Source: Azotobacter bryophylli (lineage in GTDB: Bacteria > Pseudomonadota > Gammaproteobacteria > Pseudomonadales > Pseudomonadaceae). Taken from it: DNA of 64,000 nucleotides. Within the stretch, counting starts at the first letter, position 1. Every line of letters starts with the position of its first letter. Location of the stretch: assembly GCF_042643485.1 (NCBI RefSeq), contig NZ_JBHRSJ010000034.1, positions 372,001-436,000 of the forward strand. Reading direction: 5' to 3'. The notes under the pieces are model-generated. The model was not told where the DNA came from. It saw only the letters and a program-made list of their open reading frames with translations, and made no database searches. Below are positions 9,765-18,115 of the stretch, one piece after another. Position numbers and translations under genes: made by a program.

Positions 9765-10304
9765 ATGAGCATGTCATTGCGCGACCAGTTGCTGAAGGCC
9801 GGACTGGTCAACGAGAAGCAGGCCAAGCAGGCCGGCAAGCAGAAGCAGAAACAGGAGCGCCTGGAGCGCAAAGGTCAGGTCGAGAAGGACGATTCGCAGC
9901 GTCAGGCGGCGCTCCAGGCCCAGGCCGAGAAGCTCGCCCGCGACCAGGAGCTCAACCGCCAGCAGCAGGAGAAGGCGGAGCAGAAGGCCCGGGCCGCGCA
10001 GATCAAGCAGCTGATCGAGGTCTCGCGCCTGCCCAAGCTGACCACCGACGACTATTACAACTTCGTCGACGACAAGAAGGTCAAGCGCCTCTCGGTGAAC
10101 GGCCTGATGCGCGACAAGCTCAGCCGCGGCTCCCTGGCCATCGTCCGGCACGGCGGCGGCTACGAGGTGATTCCACGCGAGGCGGCACTGAAGATCCAGG
10201 AGCGCGATCCGCGCCGGGTGGTCCTGCTGAACACGCCCACCGAGGCGCCGGATGCGGACGATCCCTACGCCGCCTACCAGATTCCCGACGATCTCATGTG
10301 GTAA
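9765..10304 (+). CDS. DUF2058 family protein (YaiL-like)
   Basis: Small basic protein of 179 residues beginning MSMSLRDQLLKAGLVNEKQ, the typical DUF2058 N-terminus. A long Lys/Gln/Glu-rich helical stretch (about residues 20-85, probable coiled coil) is followed by a conserved C-terminal domain with YYNFVDDKKVKRLSVN and LSRGSLAIVRHGGGYEVIP. The function is not established; family members are described as nucleoproteins. A bidirectional terminator follows. Confidence 0.85.
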   Translation: MSMSLRDQLLKAGLVNEKQAKQAGKQKQKQERLERKGQVEKDDSQRQAALQAQAEKLARDQELNRQQQEKAEQKARAAQIKQLIEVSRLPKLTTDDYYNFVDDKKVKRLSVNGLMRDKLSRGSLAIVRHGGGYEVIPREAALKIQERDPRRVVLLNTPTEAPDADDPYAAYQIPDDLMW

Positions 10305-10326
10305 GCCCGCTTCCGGGCCGAAACGA

Positions 10327-10351
10327 AGAAGCCGGCGCTAGGCCGGCTTCT
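10327..10351. terminator. Bidirectional stem-loop terminator
   Basis: A perfect 10-base inverted repeat (AGAAGCCGGC / GCCGGCTTCT) with a 5-base loop lies between two convergent genes. Short T-rich tracts follow on both strands (CGCTTTCC on plus, TCGTTT on minus), so it can serve both. Confidence 0.75.
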
Positions 10352-10376
10352 CGCTTTCCAGGCTGTGGCAACAGTC

Positions 10377-11087
10377 TTACTTGCCCGCCACCTGCTTGCC
10401 ATCGACCATGCCGTCCTTGAGCATGATGTCGTATTCCTTGCCGTCCTTCTCCACCTGGTGCAGGCGCACCAGCAGATAGTTCCAGTCCTTGGCGAGCCAG
10501 AAGATGGTCTGGCGGTTGCTCTTGGTGGGATCGCGTACGCGCTCGACCTTGATCGCCTCGATCTGGCCTGCCTGGGTGTCCACGCGCTCGCTGCCCAGTA
10601 CGCGGAAGTCGTAGATCTCGATATCGTCGCCGTCGACCACTCGGTAGCTCATGCTCTTCTTGCCCTCGGCGACATCCTTCTGCAGGGCGATCTGGTAGGT
10701 GGACTTGTCGAGCAGGCCGCGATTGAGGCTGTGCTGGAACGGCTTGCCGCGATCGCTGCCGGTCACCTTCTTGGCTTTCCAGTCGAAGTCCTGCTCCACG
10801 TGCTTGACCTTGCCTAGGCCGTTGCGGTCGTAGCGATAGCTGAGCGGGAGCAGATGGCTCTGTTCGACGCGGAAGGTGCTCTCTTCCTGAAGGCCGGCGA
10901 TCATCATGCTGGCCTCGAACTCCAGTTTCCAGCTCTGGTCGGCTTGTTGGCTCAGCCGACGTTCGGCCGTGCCACTGACCGGAATCTGCGACGAGTCGGT
11001 CGTATAACTGGCAGTGAAGGGGTGTAGCTCATAGGCGTAGCTGGGCAGGGCCAGCAACGCGAGCGCGAACAACAGGATACGACGCAT
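10377..11087 (-). CDS. DUF3108 periplasmic protein
   Basis: 236-residue exported protein with a clear signal peptide (MRRILLFALALLALPSYA, cleavage near residue 18). The mature part matches the DUF3108 pattern (HPFTASYTTDS, AERRLSQ, SLNRGLLDKSTYQIALQ). The ATG at 11087 has an AGGAG site eight bases upstream. It follows purN by 8 bases on the same strand and is likely co-transcribed with purMN. Its molecular role is unknown. Confidence 0.85.
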   Translation of the reverse strand: MRRILLFALALLALPSYAYELHPFTASYTTDSSQIPVSGTAERRLSQQADQSWKLEFEASMMIAGLQEESTFRVEQSHLLPLSYRYDRNGLGKVKHVEQDFDWKAKKVTGSDRGKPFQHSLNRGLLDKSTYQIALQKDVAEGKKSMSYRVVDGDDIEIYDFRVLGSERVDTQAGQIEAIKVERVRDPTKSNRQTIFWLAKDWNYLLVRLHQVEKDGKEYDIMLKDGMVDGKQVAGK

Positions 11088-11095
11088 AGTTTCTC

Positions 11096-11743
11096 CTAGG
11101 TTCGGATCAGATAGCCGGTAGCCGGCAGTTTCTCTCCGTCCAGCAACGCTCCTTCGGCTGCCAGCCGCAAGCGGCCTTCGGCGAACCAGCGAACCGCTGT
11201 CGGGTAGATGCGATGCTCCTGCATGTGCACGCGCAGGGCCAAGGTTTCCGCGGTGTCGCCCGGCTCGACTGGAACGACGGCTTGGATGATCAGCGGCCCG
11301 CCGTCCAGCTCCTCGCTGACGAAGTGCACGCTGCAGCCATGCTCGGAGTCCTGCGCATCCAGTGCCCGCTGATGGGTGTTCAGGCCCTTGTGCTTGGGCA
11401 GCAGCGATGGGTGGATGTTCAACAGGCGGCCGCTGTAGTGGCGGACGAAGGCGGGGGTGAGGATGCGCATGAAGCCGGCCAGCACCACGAGGTCGGGCCG
11501 GAAGCCGTCGATCGCCTCGATCAGCGCGCAATCGAAGGCCTCGCGGTCGGCGAAGGCCTTGTGGTCGAGGACCTGGGTGGCGATGCCCGCGTTCTGCGCG
11601 CGGGTCAGACCGTAGGCATCTGCGCGATTGGATACGACCGCGCGGATACGCAGGGGGTTGTCCTCGCCCAGGCTGTCGATCAGCGCCTGCAGGTTGCTGC
11701 CGGAGCCGGAGATGAGGACTACCGCATTGCAGGGCTGGACCAT
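11096..11743 (-). CDS. purN: Phosphoribosylglycinamide formyltransferase
   Basis: 10-formyl-THF-dependent GAR transformylase, the third step of de novo purine synthesis, 215 residues. It has the N-terminal VVLISGSGSNLQALID loop, the catalytic region LVVLAGFMRILTPAFV, LLNIHPSLLPKHKGLNTHQRALDA (catalytic His) and HFVSEELDGGPLI. The ATG overlaps the purM stop in the arrangement TGATG, so the two genes are probably translationally coupled. Confidence 0.95.
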   Translation of the reverse strand: MVQPCNAVVLISGSGSNLQALIDSLGEDNPLRIRAVVSNRADAYGLTRAQNAGIATQVLDHKAFADREAFDCALIEAIDGFRPDLVVLAGFMRILTPAFVRHYSGRLLNIHPSLLPKHKGLNTHQRALDAQDSEHGCSVHFVSEELDGGPLIIQAVVPVEPGDTAETLALRVHMQEHRIYPTAVRWFAEGRLRLAAEGALLDGEKLPATGYLIRT

Positions 11744-12801
11744 CAGTGGGCCTTCAGGTTGTTCAGCACGACGCGCTCGGCGCCTTCGCCGCAGGTGGCG
11801 ATGCTGCCGATCACCCAGGGCTGTTCGCCGCTGGCGCGCAGGCTGGAGAGGGCTTCTTCGACCTTGTCCTGGGCCACGCAGATGACCATGCCGACGCCGC
11901 AGTTGAGCACGCGGTGCATCTCGCGCTCGTCGACGTTGCCGTTCTGCTGCAGCCAGTCGAAGACCGCCGGGCGGGTCCAGCTGGCCACGTCGATCACCGC
12001 CTGGGTGCCTTCCGGCAGCACGCGCGGGATATTCTCGGTGAGGCCGCCGCCGGTGATGTGGGCCATGGCCTTGACCGCGGAGGTCGCCTTGATCAGCTTG
12101 AGCAGCGGCTTGACGTAGATGCGGGTCGGCGCCATCAGCAGCTCGGCCAGCGGCTTGCCGTCCAGCTGCACCTGCTCGATGTCGACGCCGGCGACCTCGA
12201 TGATCTTGCGGATCAGCGAATAGCCGTTGGAGTGCGGGCCCGAGGAGGGCAGGGCGATCAGCGCGTCGCCGGCGGCCACTTTCGAACCGTCGATGATCTC
12301 GCTCTTCTCCACCACGCCGACGCAGAAGCCGGCCAGGTCGTAGTCCTCGCCCTCGTACATGCCGGGCATCTCGGCGGTTTCGCCGCCGACCAGCGAGCAG
12401 CCGGCCATCTCGCAGCCCGCACCGATGCCGGTGACCACGGTGGCGGCCACGTCGACGTTGAGCTTGCCGGTGGCGTAGTAGTCGAGGAAGAACAGCGGTT
12501 CGGCACCGCAGACCACCAGGTCGTTGACGCACATGGCCACCAGATCCTGGCCGATGCTGTCGTGCTTGTTCAGGTTCAGCGCCAGGCGCAGCTTGGTACC
12601 GACGCCGTCGGTGCCGGAGACCAGTACCGGCTGCCGGTAGCCGGCCGGGATTTCGCAGAGCGCGCCGAAGCCGCCCAGACCGCCCATCACCTCCGGACGT
12701 GCGGTGCGCTTGGCGACGCCCTTGATGCGTTCGACCAGTGCTTCGCCGGCGTCGATGTCTACACCGGCGTCCTTGTAGCTCAGGGAGGGTTGCTTGCTCA
12801 T
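11743..12801 (-). CDS. purM: Phosphoribosylformylglycinamidine cyclo-ligase
   Basis: AIR synthetase, the fifth step of purine synthesis, 352 residues. The N-terminus MSKQPSLSYKDAGVDIDAGE, the VSGTDGVGTKL ATP-binding loop, the GGETAEMPGMY segment and HITGGGLTENIPRVLP identify it. It is first in a purM-purN-DUF3108 order on the minus strand. The 239-base gap to the divergent DUF2066 gene should hold both promoters, but no strong consensus was seen. Confidence 0.96.
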   Translation of the reverse strand: MSKQPSLSYKDAGVDIDAGEALVERIKGVAKRTARPEVMGGLGGFGALCEIPAGYRQPVLVSGTDGVGTKLRLALNLNKHDSIGQDLVAMCVNDLVVCGAEPLFFLDYYATGKLNVDVAATVVTGIGAGCEMAGCSLVGGETAEMPGMYEGEDYDLAGFCVGVVEKSEIIDGSKVAAGDALIALPSSGPHSNGYSLIRKIIEVAGVDIEQVQLDGKPLAELLMAPTRIYVKPLLKLIKATSAVKAMAHITGGGLTENIPRVLPEGTQAVIDVASWTRPAVFDWLQQNGNVDEREMHRVLNCGVGMVICVAQDKVEEALSSLRASGEQPWVIGSIATCGEGAERVVLNNLKAH

Positions 12802-13040
12802 AAATCCGGGCCTTTGAGGGGAAATTCAGGGGGCGACCGAGGCGCATGATGGCCGGTCCGCGAGGCGCGCGATTTTATCAGGCTTGCCCCGCAGGGGCCA
12901 CTCGGGCCCGGCCCGCCCCGCGGGCGAGAAGGCGGGAACGGGCCGCGCGCCGTCTACGGCTGCGGTTGCCGGGGGGGCGATGGCTGTTTAAGGTATATCA
13001 CTACTCGCGGCCAACCTGCCGTTCCAGTCGAGATTTCCCC

Positions 13041-14054
13041 ATGCGCCTGATCGCCCGCCTCCTCGTCGTTTGCCTGTCGCTGTTCTGCCTTCCACTGTTC
13101 GCCGAATCCCTCGGCGACCTCTATCAGGTGCGCGAGCCGGTTTCCAGTCAGCAGCCTGCGGAGCGCGACGCTGCCCTGCAGCGGGCTCTGGATACGCTGA
13201 TCCTGAAGCTGACCGGCGATGCCAAGGCCGTGCAGAACCCTGCCTTGCAGGCCGTGCGCAACGATCCGCAACAACTGGTCCTCAAGTACGGTTATGAGGG
13301 CCAGACCCTGGTGGTCGACTTCGACCCGGCCACCACCCAGCGCTACCTGCGCCAGGCCGGTCTGCCGCTGTGGGGGGCCAGCCGGCCGACCCTGCTCGTC
13401 TGGTGGCTGAACGAGGCCGACGCCACCTCGCAACTGGTCGGGGATGGTCAGGATCTCGCGCAGCCGCTGCAGCAGGCTGCTGCGCATCGCGGCCTGCCGC
13501 TGCGCCTGCCGATGGCCGACCTCAACGAGCAGCTGGTCGCCACCCCGGAGAACCTGGCGGCCGGCAGCGCGCTGCAGGAGCCCTCGAAGCGTTACGGCGC
13601 CGACGCCGTGCTGGCGGTGTACGCCCGTCAGGCGGATGCTGGCTGGCAGGCGCAGTGGCGCCTGTCCATGGGCGATGCCCAGGAGCAGGGGACGGCTCAG
13701 GCGGCGGACGCCGCCGCCCTGGCCGATGCCGTGCTGCTGGCGGCGAGCGAGCGTCTGGCGCCGCGCTTCATCGCCAAGCCCGGTGCCACCGCGCGCCTGA
13801 ATCTGGAGGTACAGGGCGCCGATCTGGCCCGCTATGCCCAGCTGGATCGCGTGCTCGAGCCCTTCTCCGCCCGTCTGCGTCTGGTCGACGGAGACCGTCT
13901 GATCTACCAGCTCGACTCCTCGCCCGAGCAGCTGCGCTCGCAACTGTCGCTGATCGGTCTGCAGGAGTCTCCGGCCGCGGCTGCCTCCGGCGCCGAAGGC
14001 GGGCAGCAGCCGTTGCTGCAGTCGCGCGATACGGCGCTGCATTACCACTGGTAA
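13041..14054 (+). CDS. DUF2066 exported protein
   Basis: 337-residue protein with a signal peptide (MRLIARLLVVCLSLFCLPLFA). The mature part resembles DUF2066: ALDTLILKLTGDAKAVQNPA, YLRQAGLPLWGASRPTLLVWW and a C-terminal region ending in a polar, low-complexity tail. It lies between purM and hda in pseudomonads as I recall. Its function is unknown; the signal peptide indicates a periplasmic site. Confidence 0.82.
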   Translation: MRLIARLLVVCLSLFCLPLFAESLGDLYQVREPVSSQQPAERDAALQRALDTLILKLTGDAKAVQNPALQAVRNDPQQLVLKYGYEGQTLVVDFDPATTQRYLRQAGLPLWGASRPTLLVWWLNEADATSQLVGDGQDLAQPLQQAAAHRGLPLRLPMADLNEQLVATPENLAAGSALQEPSKRYGADAVLAVYARQADAGWQAQWRLSMGDAQEQGTAQAADAAALADAVLLAASERLAPRFIAKPGATARLNLEVQGADLARYAQLDRVLEPFSARLRLVDGDRLIYQLDSSPEQLRSQLSLIGLQESPAAAASGAEGGQQPLLQSRDTALHYHW

Positions 14055-14114
14055 GGCGAGGCGCCGAGCGCGGATGCGTGACGCGGGCTGGCCACGGAAT
14101 GGCAGGGAAAGCCG

Positions 14115-14675
14115 ATGAGCATGCTGCATTGGGTGCCCAATCTCCTGACCGGCCTGCGCCTGCTGCTGGTCCTGCCGGTCGCCGCGCTGATCCTGCAGCA
14201 GTCCTACGGGGCGGCGCTGCTGCTGTTCGCCGTGGCCGGCGTGAGCGACGCGCTGGACGGCTTCCTGGCTCGCCGGTTCGCCTGCACCAGCCGCCTGGGG
14301 GCGCTGCTCGATCCGCTGGCGGACAAGCTGCTGCTGATCGTCAGCTACGTCTGCCTGAGTCTGGTGGCAATCCTGCCCTGGTGGCTGACCCTGGTCGTGC
14401 TCCTGCGCGATCTGGTGATCGTCTCCGGAGCCGTCGCCTATCGCCTGCTGGTGGAGCCGCCGGAGATCAGGCCGACGCTGCTCGGCAAACTGTCGACGCT
14501 GCTGCAGGTCGTCCTGATCGTCGAGCTGCTGTTGCAGGAAAGCCTGCTGCCGGCGGCGGCCGCCTGGGAGCGACCGCTGATTCTCCTGGTGCTGCTGGCG
14601 AGTCTGGCCAGCGGCGCCCACTACGTCCGGGTCTGGTCCGGGAAATACCGAAGCGCAGGGACACGACATGACTGA
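14115..14675 (+). CDS. CDP-alcohol phosphatidyltransferase family protein
   Basis: Integral membrane enzyme of 186 residues with about five hydrophobic segments. The family signature D-x2-D-G-x2-A-R-x8-G-x3-D-x3-D is complete (DALDGFLARRF through LGALLDPLADK). These enzymes join a CDP-activated lipid to an alcohol. It is PgsA-like in size, but the genome's main pgsA is usually elsewhere, so the alcohol substrate is not assigned. It overlaps perM by 8 bases. Confidence 0.82.
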   Translation: MSMLHWVPNLLTGLRLLLVLPVAALILQQSYGAALLLFAVAGVSDALDGFLARRFACTSRLGALLDPLADKLLLIVSYVCLSLVAILPWWLTLVVLLRDLVIVSGAVAYRLLVEPPEIRPTLLGKLSTLLQVVLIVELLLQESLLPAAAAWERPLILLVLLASLASGAHYVRVWSGKYRSAGTRHD

Positions 14676-15735
14676 TTCGCACCGCTGGCTCTGGCTGGCC
14701 GGACTGCTGCTCGCCGGGTGGCTGGTCTACCAGCTGACGCCGATCCTCTCGCCGTTCCTGGTCGGCATCCTGCTGGCCTATCTGGGCGATCCCCTGGTCG
14801 ACCGGCTGGAGCGGTGGATGTCCCGCACCTGGGGCGTGGTGGTGGTGTTCACCCTGTTCGGCCTGCTGTTGCTGGTCGCCCTGCTGGTCCTGCTGCCGAT
14901 GCTGGGCAAGCAGATGGTGCATCTCTACCAACTGGCGCCGCAGATCCTCGATTGGCTGCAGCAGCGGGCCCTGCCTTGGCTCCAGGTCAGGTTCGGGCTG
15001 TCCGAGAGCTTCTGGCAGATCGGGCACCTGAAGGCCCTGTTCACCGAGCACCTGGGCCAGACCACCGATATCGCCAGCCAACTGCTCAGCCGGGCCACGG
15101 CCTCCAGCCTGGCCCTGCTCGGCTGGCTGGGCAACTTGCTGCTGGTGCCGGTGGTGAGCTTCTATCTGCTGCGCGACTGGGACATCCTGGTCGCCAAGCT
15201 GCGCGCGCTGCTGCCGCGTCGACAGGAGGGCCTGGTGGTGAAGCTGGTCAGCGAGTGCCATGAGGTGCTCGGCGCCTTCCTGCGCGGGCAACTGCTGGTG
15301 ATGCTGGCGCTCGGCGCGGTCTATGCGCTGGGGCTGATGCTGGTTGGGCTGGATCTCGGACTGCTGATCGGCGTGCTCGCCGGACTGGCCAGTATCGTGC
15401 CCTACATGGGCTTCGTGGTCGGGATCGGCGCCGCGCTGGTCGCCGCGCTGTTCCAGTTCGGCGGGGATCTCTACCCGTTGTTCGGCGTGGCGGCGGTGTT
15501 CACCGTGGGGCAATTGCTCGAAGGCATGCTACTGACGCCGCTCCTGGTCGGCGACCGGATCGGCCTGCACCCGGTGGCGGTGATATTCGCCGTCCTCGCC
15601 GGCGGCCAGCTGTTCGGCTTCACCGGGGTGCTGCTGGCCCTGCCGGTGGCGGCTGTGATCATGGTTTTGCTGCGCCATGTCAACGAGTTATATAAACTTT
15701 CCGACCTTTACGGCAAGGACTCGCCAACTGGCTGA
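14668..15735 (+). CDS. perM: PerM / AI-2E family transporter, 3' end supplied by prophage
   Basis: Polytopic membrane protein of 355 residues with the usual PerM layout: N-terminal helices, a soluble insert, then the conserved LASIVPYMGFVVGIGAAL and FTVGQLLEGMLLTPLLVGDRIGLHPVAVIFAVLAGGQLFGFTGVLLALP segments in that order. Members are reported as permeases or exporters; the substrate is unknown. A prophage is inserted at codon Tyr342 (15691). The last residues after Y-K-L-S come from phage DNA (D-L-Y-G-K-D-S-P-T-G-stop), and the host tail survives at 24739-24804. The 3' end overlaps the integrase 3' end on the other strand (15708-15735). Confidence 0.9.
   Translation: MTDSHRWLWLAGLLLAGWLVYQLTPILSPFLVGILLAYLGDPLVDRLERWMSRTWGVVVVFTLFGLLLLVALLVLLPMLGKQMVHLYQLAPQILDWLQQRALPWLQVRFGLSESFWQIGHLKALFTEHLGQTTDIASQLLSRATASSLALLGWLGNLLLVPVVSFYLLRDWDILVAKLRALLPRRQEGLVVKLVSECHEVLGAFLRGQLLVMLALGAVYALGLMLVGLDLGLLIGVLAGLASIVPYMGFVVGIGAALVAALFQFGGDLYPLFGVAAVFTVGQLLEGMLLTPLLVGDRIGLHPVAVIFAVLAGGQLFGFTGVLLALPVAAVIMVLLRHVNELYKLSDLYGKDSPTG
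15690..15701. other. attL core of filamentous prophage
   Basis: ATATAAACTTTC is shared exactly with 24738-24749. Similarity continues for another 12 bases (8 of 12 matching, ending CTTTA-x-GG), read through the perM codons Y-K-L-S-x-L-Y-G. The integrase stop codon lies seven bases downstream, as expected for a phage whose attP is beside its integrase gene. Confidence 0.85.
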
Positions 15736-16766
15736 TTTTTAAGGGTTTTCTTCTTTTGCTTCTTTGCCGGTGTCGAAGAAGTGTCGAAGCCATCCAGCGG
15801 GTTGAATCTAACCGCGTCCTGCAAGTGAGACGGCGACAGGTGCGCATAGCGCATCGTCATGGTCAGTGAGGAGTGCCCGAGGATTTTCTGTAGGACCAGG
15901 ATATTCCCGCCGTTTTGCATGAAGTGGCTTGCGAAGGTGTGCCGAAGCACATGGCTTGCCTGACCCCTTGGGAGCTGGATGCCCGAACGCTTGAGCGATA
16001 GACGGAAGGCGTGGATGCACGCCGTAAAGCGGCCATACTTGGCGAAGTGAGCCGCCAGCCGTTCCTCAAGAGACGCACTGATCGGCACAGTCCGAACCCT
16101 CTTTGACTTGGTGTTGACGAACGTGACCGTCTGGTCGCGTACCAGGTCGGGGGACAATCCTTCGGCTTCAGACCACCGGGCCCCGGTAGCCAAGCAAACC
16201 TCGGCCACCAGGCGCACGCTTTTCGACTTGCGAGCGTCCAGAGCCTTGAGGAGCTGGGGTATCTGATCGGCCAGCAAGTACGAGAGCGGCTGCTCCTGAA
16301 ACTTCAGCGGCTTCAGGCGTGACAGCGGATTCACGTAATCGATATCGCCCAGGCGATACAGCTCATTGAAGACGGCCTTGAGGTACGACAGCCGATTGTT
16401 GATCGACTTCGGGGCGGAACCGGATTCCAATTCATTCCGGCGCAATTCGACAACAGCCGCCCCGGACAGCTTGGATGCAACCGGATCGCCCAGGCGGTCA
16501 GCGACCAACAGCAGGACATTGCGACGACGCTTGCCACTGGTAATGGCATGTCCATGCAGGTCATACCAGCGGTTCACCAGCTCCGAAACCTTCCGCTTGT
16601 CCTTGGGCTTGGGATTCCAGTCCTTGGGCTGGATGCAGTTGGCCCGACAGGTGGCCTCAAACCGTTGCGCCTCAGCCTTGGTCTTGAAAGTCTTGCGGAA
16701 TCGACGGCCCTTCACCGGCTCTACATCGACTTTCCAGCGGCCGTCATCGGTTGCAGTGATCGCCAT
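15708..16766 (-). CDS. Prophage tyrosine integrase
   Basis: Site-specific tyrosine recombinase, 352 residues. An N-terminal Arm-type domain (TATDDGRWKVDVEPVKGRRF, KTFKTKAEAQRFE) precedes the catalytic domain, whose residues are all visible: Arg in TGARWSEAEGL, Lys in NTKSKRVRTVPIS, HVLRHTFASHF, and LGHSSLTMTMRYAHL with the nucleophilic Tyr. I chose the ATG at 16766 because it overlaps the rep stop (TGATG); an open frame adds six codons upstream. The 3' end overlaps the rebuilt perM end. It should catalyse insertion at the perM 3' end. Confidence 0.93.
   Translation of the reverse strand: MAITATDDGRWKVDVEPVKGRRFRKTFKTKAEAQRFEATCRANCIQPKDWNPKPKDKRKVSELVNRWYDLHGHAITSGKRRRNVLLLVADRLGDPVASKLSGAAVVELRRNELESGSAPKSINNRLSYLKAVFNELYRLGDIDYVNPLSRLKPLKFQEQPLSYLLADQIPQLLKALDARKSKSVRLVAEVCLATGARWSEAEGLSPDLVRDQTVTFVNTKSKRVRTVPISASLEERLAAHFAKYGRFTACIHAFRLSLKRSGIQLPRGQASHVLRHTFASHFMQNGGNILVLQKILGHSSLTMTMRYAHLSPSHLQDAVRFNPLDGFDTSSTPAKKQKKKTLKNQPVGESLP
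15771..15789 (+). repeat. 19-base direct repeat near attL (copy 1)
   Basis: TGTCGAAGAAGTGTCGAAG matches 24625-24643 at 17 of 19 positions in the same orientation. Each copy contains two TGTCGAA units ten bases apart. The location 70 bases inside attL is what one would expect for integrase arm-type sites, but here it is also the coding sequence for the integrase C-terminus. Function inferred. Confidence 0.5.
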
Positions 16767-18061
16767 CAGACAGCACGCCCCCACCGCACAACGCGCTCTT
16801 CGAGGCGCTCCTTAATCTGCCGGTAGATATCGCGCTCAGTCATGTCCTTGGAGGCGTAATGCTCCTGGATGACTTGCCAGACCGGCAGCGTCTTGAGTGC
16901 CTCAAACCCCTTTTTTGCGCCCACACCCTGCCGTGCCAGGAGCGTGACAAGGTTTCCCATCATCAGGTCGACGTTCTTGCCAGAGAAGCCCTTGGCCGTC
17001 TTGTAGTAGCGACGGTATTCGGTTTCGTCCAGGAGGGAGTCCCGGCCCGTCTCGACTCGTACGTCATCCCGGAGCAGGGTCCACAGCGGATCATTGACGC
17101 CAGGACGGGACAGCAGACGGAAGTTGCCCAGGCCGTAGCGCCAGAGGCCGTCCAGGTGAGGCACTAGCGACGCATAGCAATCCGAGTTGATGAGTTCGCC
17201 GGACTGGATGGAGCAGCTACCGTCGGCGAATTGCTGGACCACCGAATGGTGGTAGCGCAGTTCGATCCGCCAGACGGGTTGATCCTCCTGATAGTTGGCC
17301 GGGTCGGTGTCGTCGAATGGATTGTTGGAGCGCTTCCAGACGCTTTGCCAGTAGTCGAGCTTATCGATAGTCCTGGCCTGTTCTGTCTTGTTATAGATCG
17401 CGAGCTGGCAGGCCCCGGCAGAGCCCCACAGAAACGATTGGCCGTAGCCGTAGACAGCAGCCTTGTCCGCCCACTCAAACGACGACACACCGTCGAAGCG
17501 ACGTTGCGCAGTGGCCTTGCAATGCAGACGGGCGACCAGGTCTTCGGGAGGCGTCCAGCCTTGCAGATCGAGGGCGATATGCACGGCGCATTGACCGCGT
17601 TCAACATGCGTCATAGCAGCCGAGGCGAGGAAGTCTAGTTGCTCCTGGAGGCGCTGGGAGTCTTGCGCGTCGATAGCATGGGGAGAGACTTCGATCTTGA
17701 GGTGAGGCCCAATGACGTCGGGCTTCACGTTGAAGTTCTTGAACAGCAGGATAAGCCCTAGATCCGCATTCTGGAGCTTGTACTGGTAGCCGGAGTCGCG
17801 GCCTATGCGGCTGAAGTGGAAACGGTAGCCGGCGAAGTCCACCAGTCCAGGCTTGGCCTCAGCCAGGGCGAGCACATCGGGCCGCAGCAGCCCCCGGTAA
17901 TGCTGGCGGACGGTATCCACACCGCAACGGAGCAGGCGAACGCCTGACAGGTCGGTGAACACGGCGCGCTTGTCGTCGAAAAACAACCGGCCCTTGGCAT
18001 CCTCCCGGACTTCACCGTCTGGCCCCATGAATACCCGGACTTGATCGACTGCCTTTTTCAT
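16766..18061 (-). CDS. Filamentous phage replication initiation protein (Rep)
   Basis: 431-residue protein in the position of the Pf replication initiator (PA0727-like), expected to nick the plus-strand origin for rolling-circle replication. Visible segments include YRFHFSRIGRDSGYQYKLQ, VSPHAIDAQDSQ, QCAVHIALDLQGW, and YNKTEQARTIDKLDYW followed by PVWRIELRYHHSVVQQF, a Rep pattern with a candidate catalytic Tyr in the YNK motif. The ATG at 18061 has AAGGG six bases upstream; TTG at 18067 is less likely. It is coupled to the integrase by TGATG. Confidence 0.82.
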   Translation of the reverse strand: MKKAVDQVRVFMGPDGEVREDAKGRLFFDDKRAVFTDLSGVRLLRCGVDTVRQHYRGLLRPDVLALAEAKPGLVDFAGYRFHFSRIGRDSGYQYKLQNADLGLILLFKNFNVKPDVIGPHLKIEVSPHAIDAQDSQRLQEQLDFLASAAMTHVERGQCAVHIALDLQGWTPPEDLVARLHCKATAQRRFDGVSSFEWADKAAVYGYGQSFLWGSAGACQLAIYNKTEQARTIDKLDYWQSVWKRSNNPFDDTDPANYQEDQPVWRIELRYHHSVVQQFADGSCSIQSGELINSDCYASLVPHLDGLWRYGLGNFRLLSRPGVNDPLWTLLRDDVRVETGRDSLLDETEYRRYYKTAKGFSGKNVDLMMGNLVTLLARQGVGAKKGFEALKTLPVWQVIQEHYASKDMTERDIYRQIKERLEERVVRWGRAV

Positions 18062-18115
18062 AAACAACCCTTATTGAGACGAAACGACACTCACTTAATT
18101 TCTTTTATTGACGTG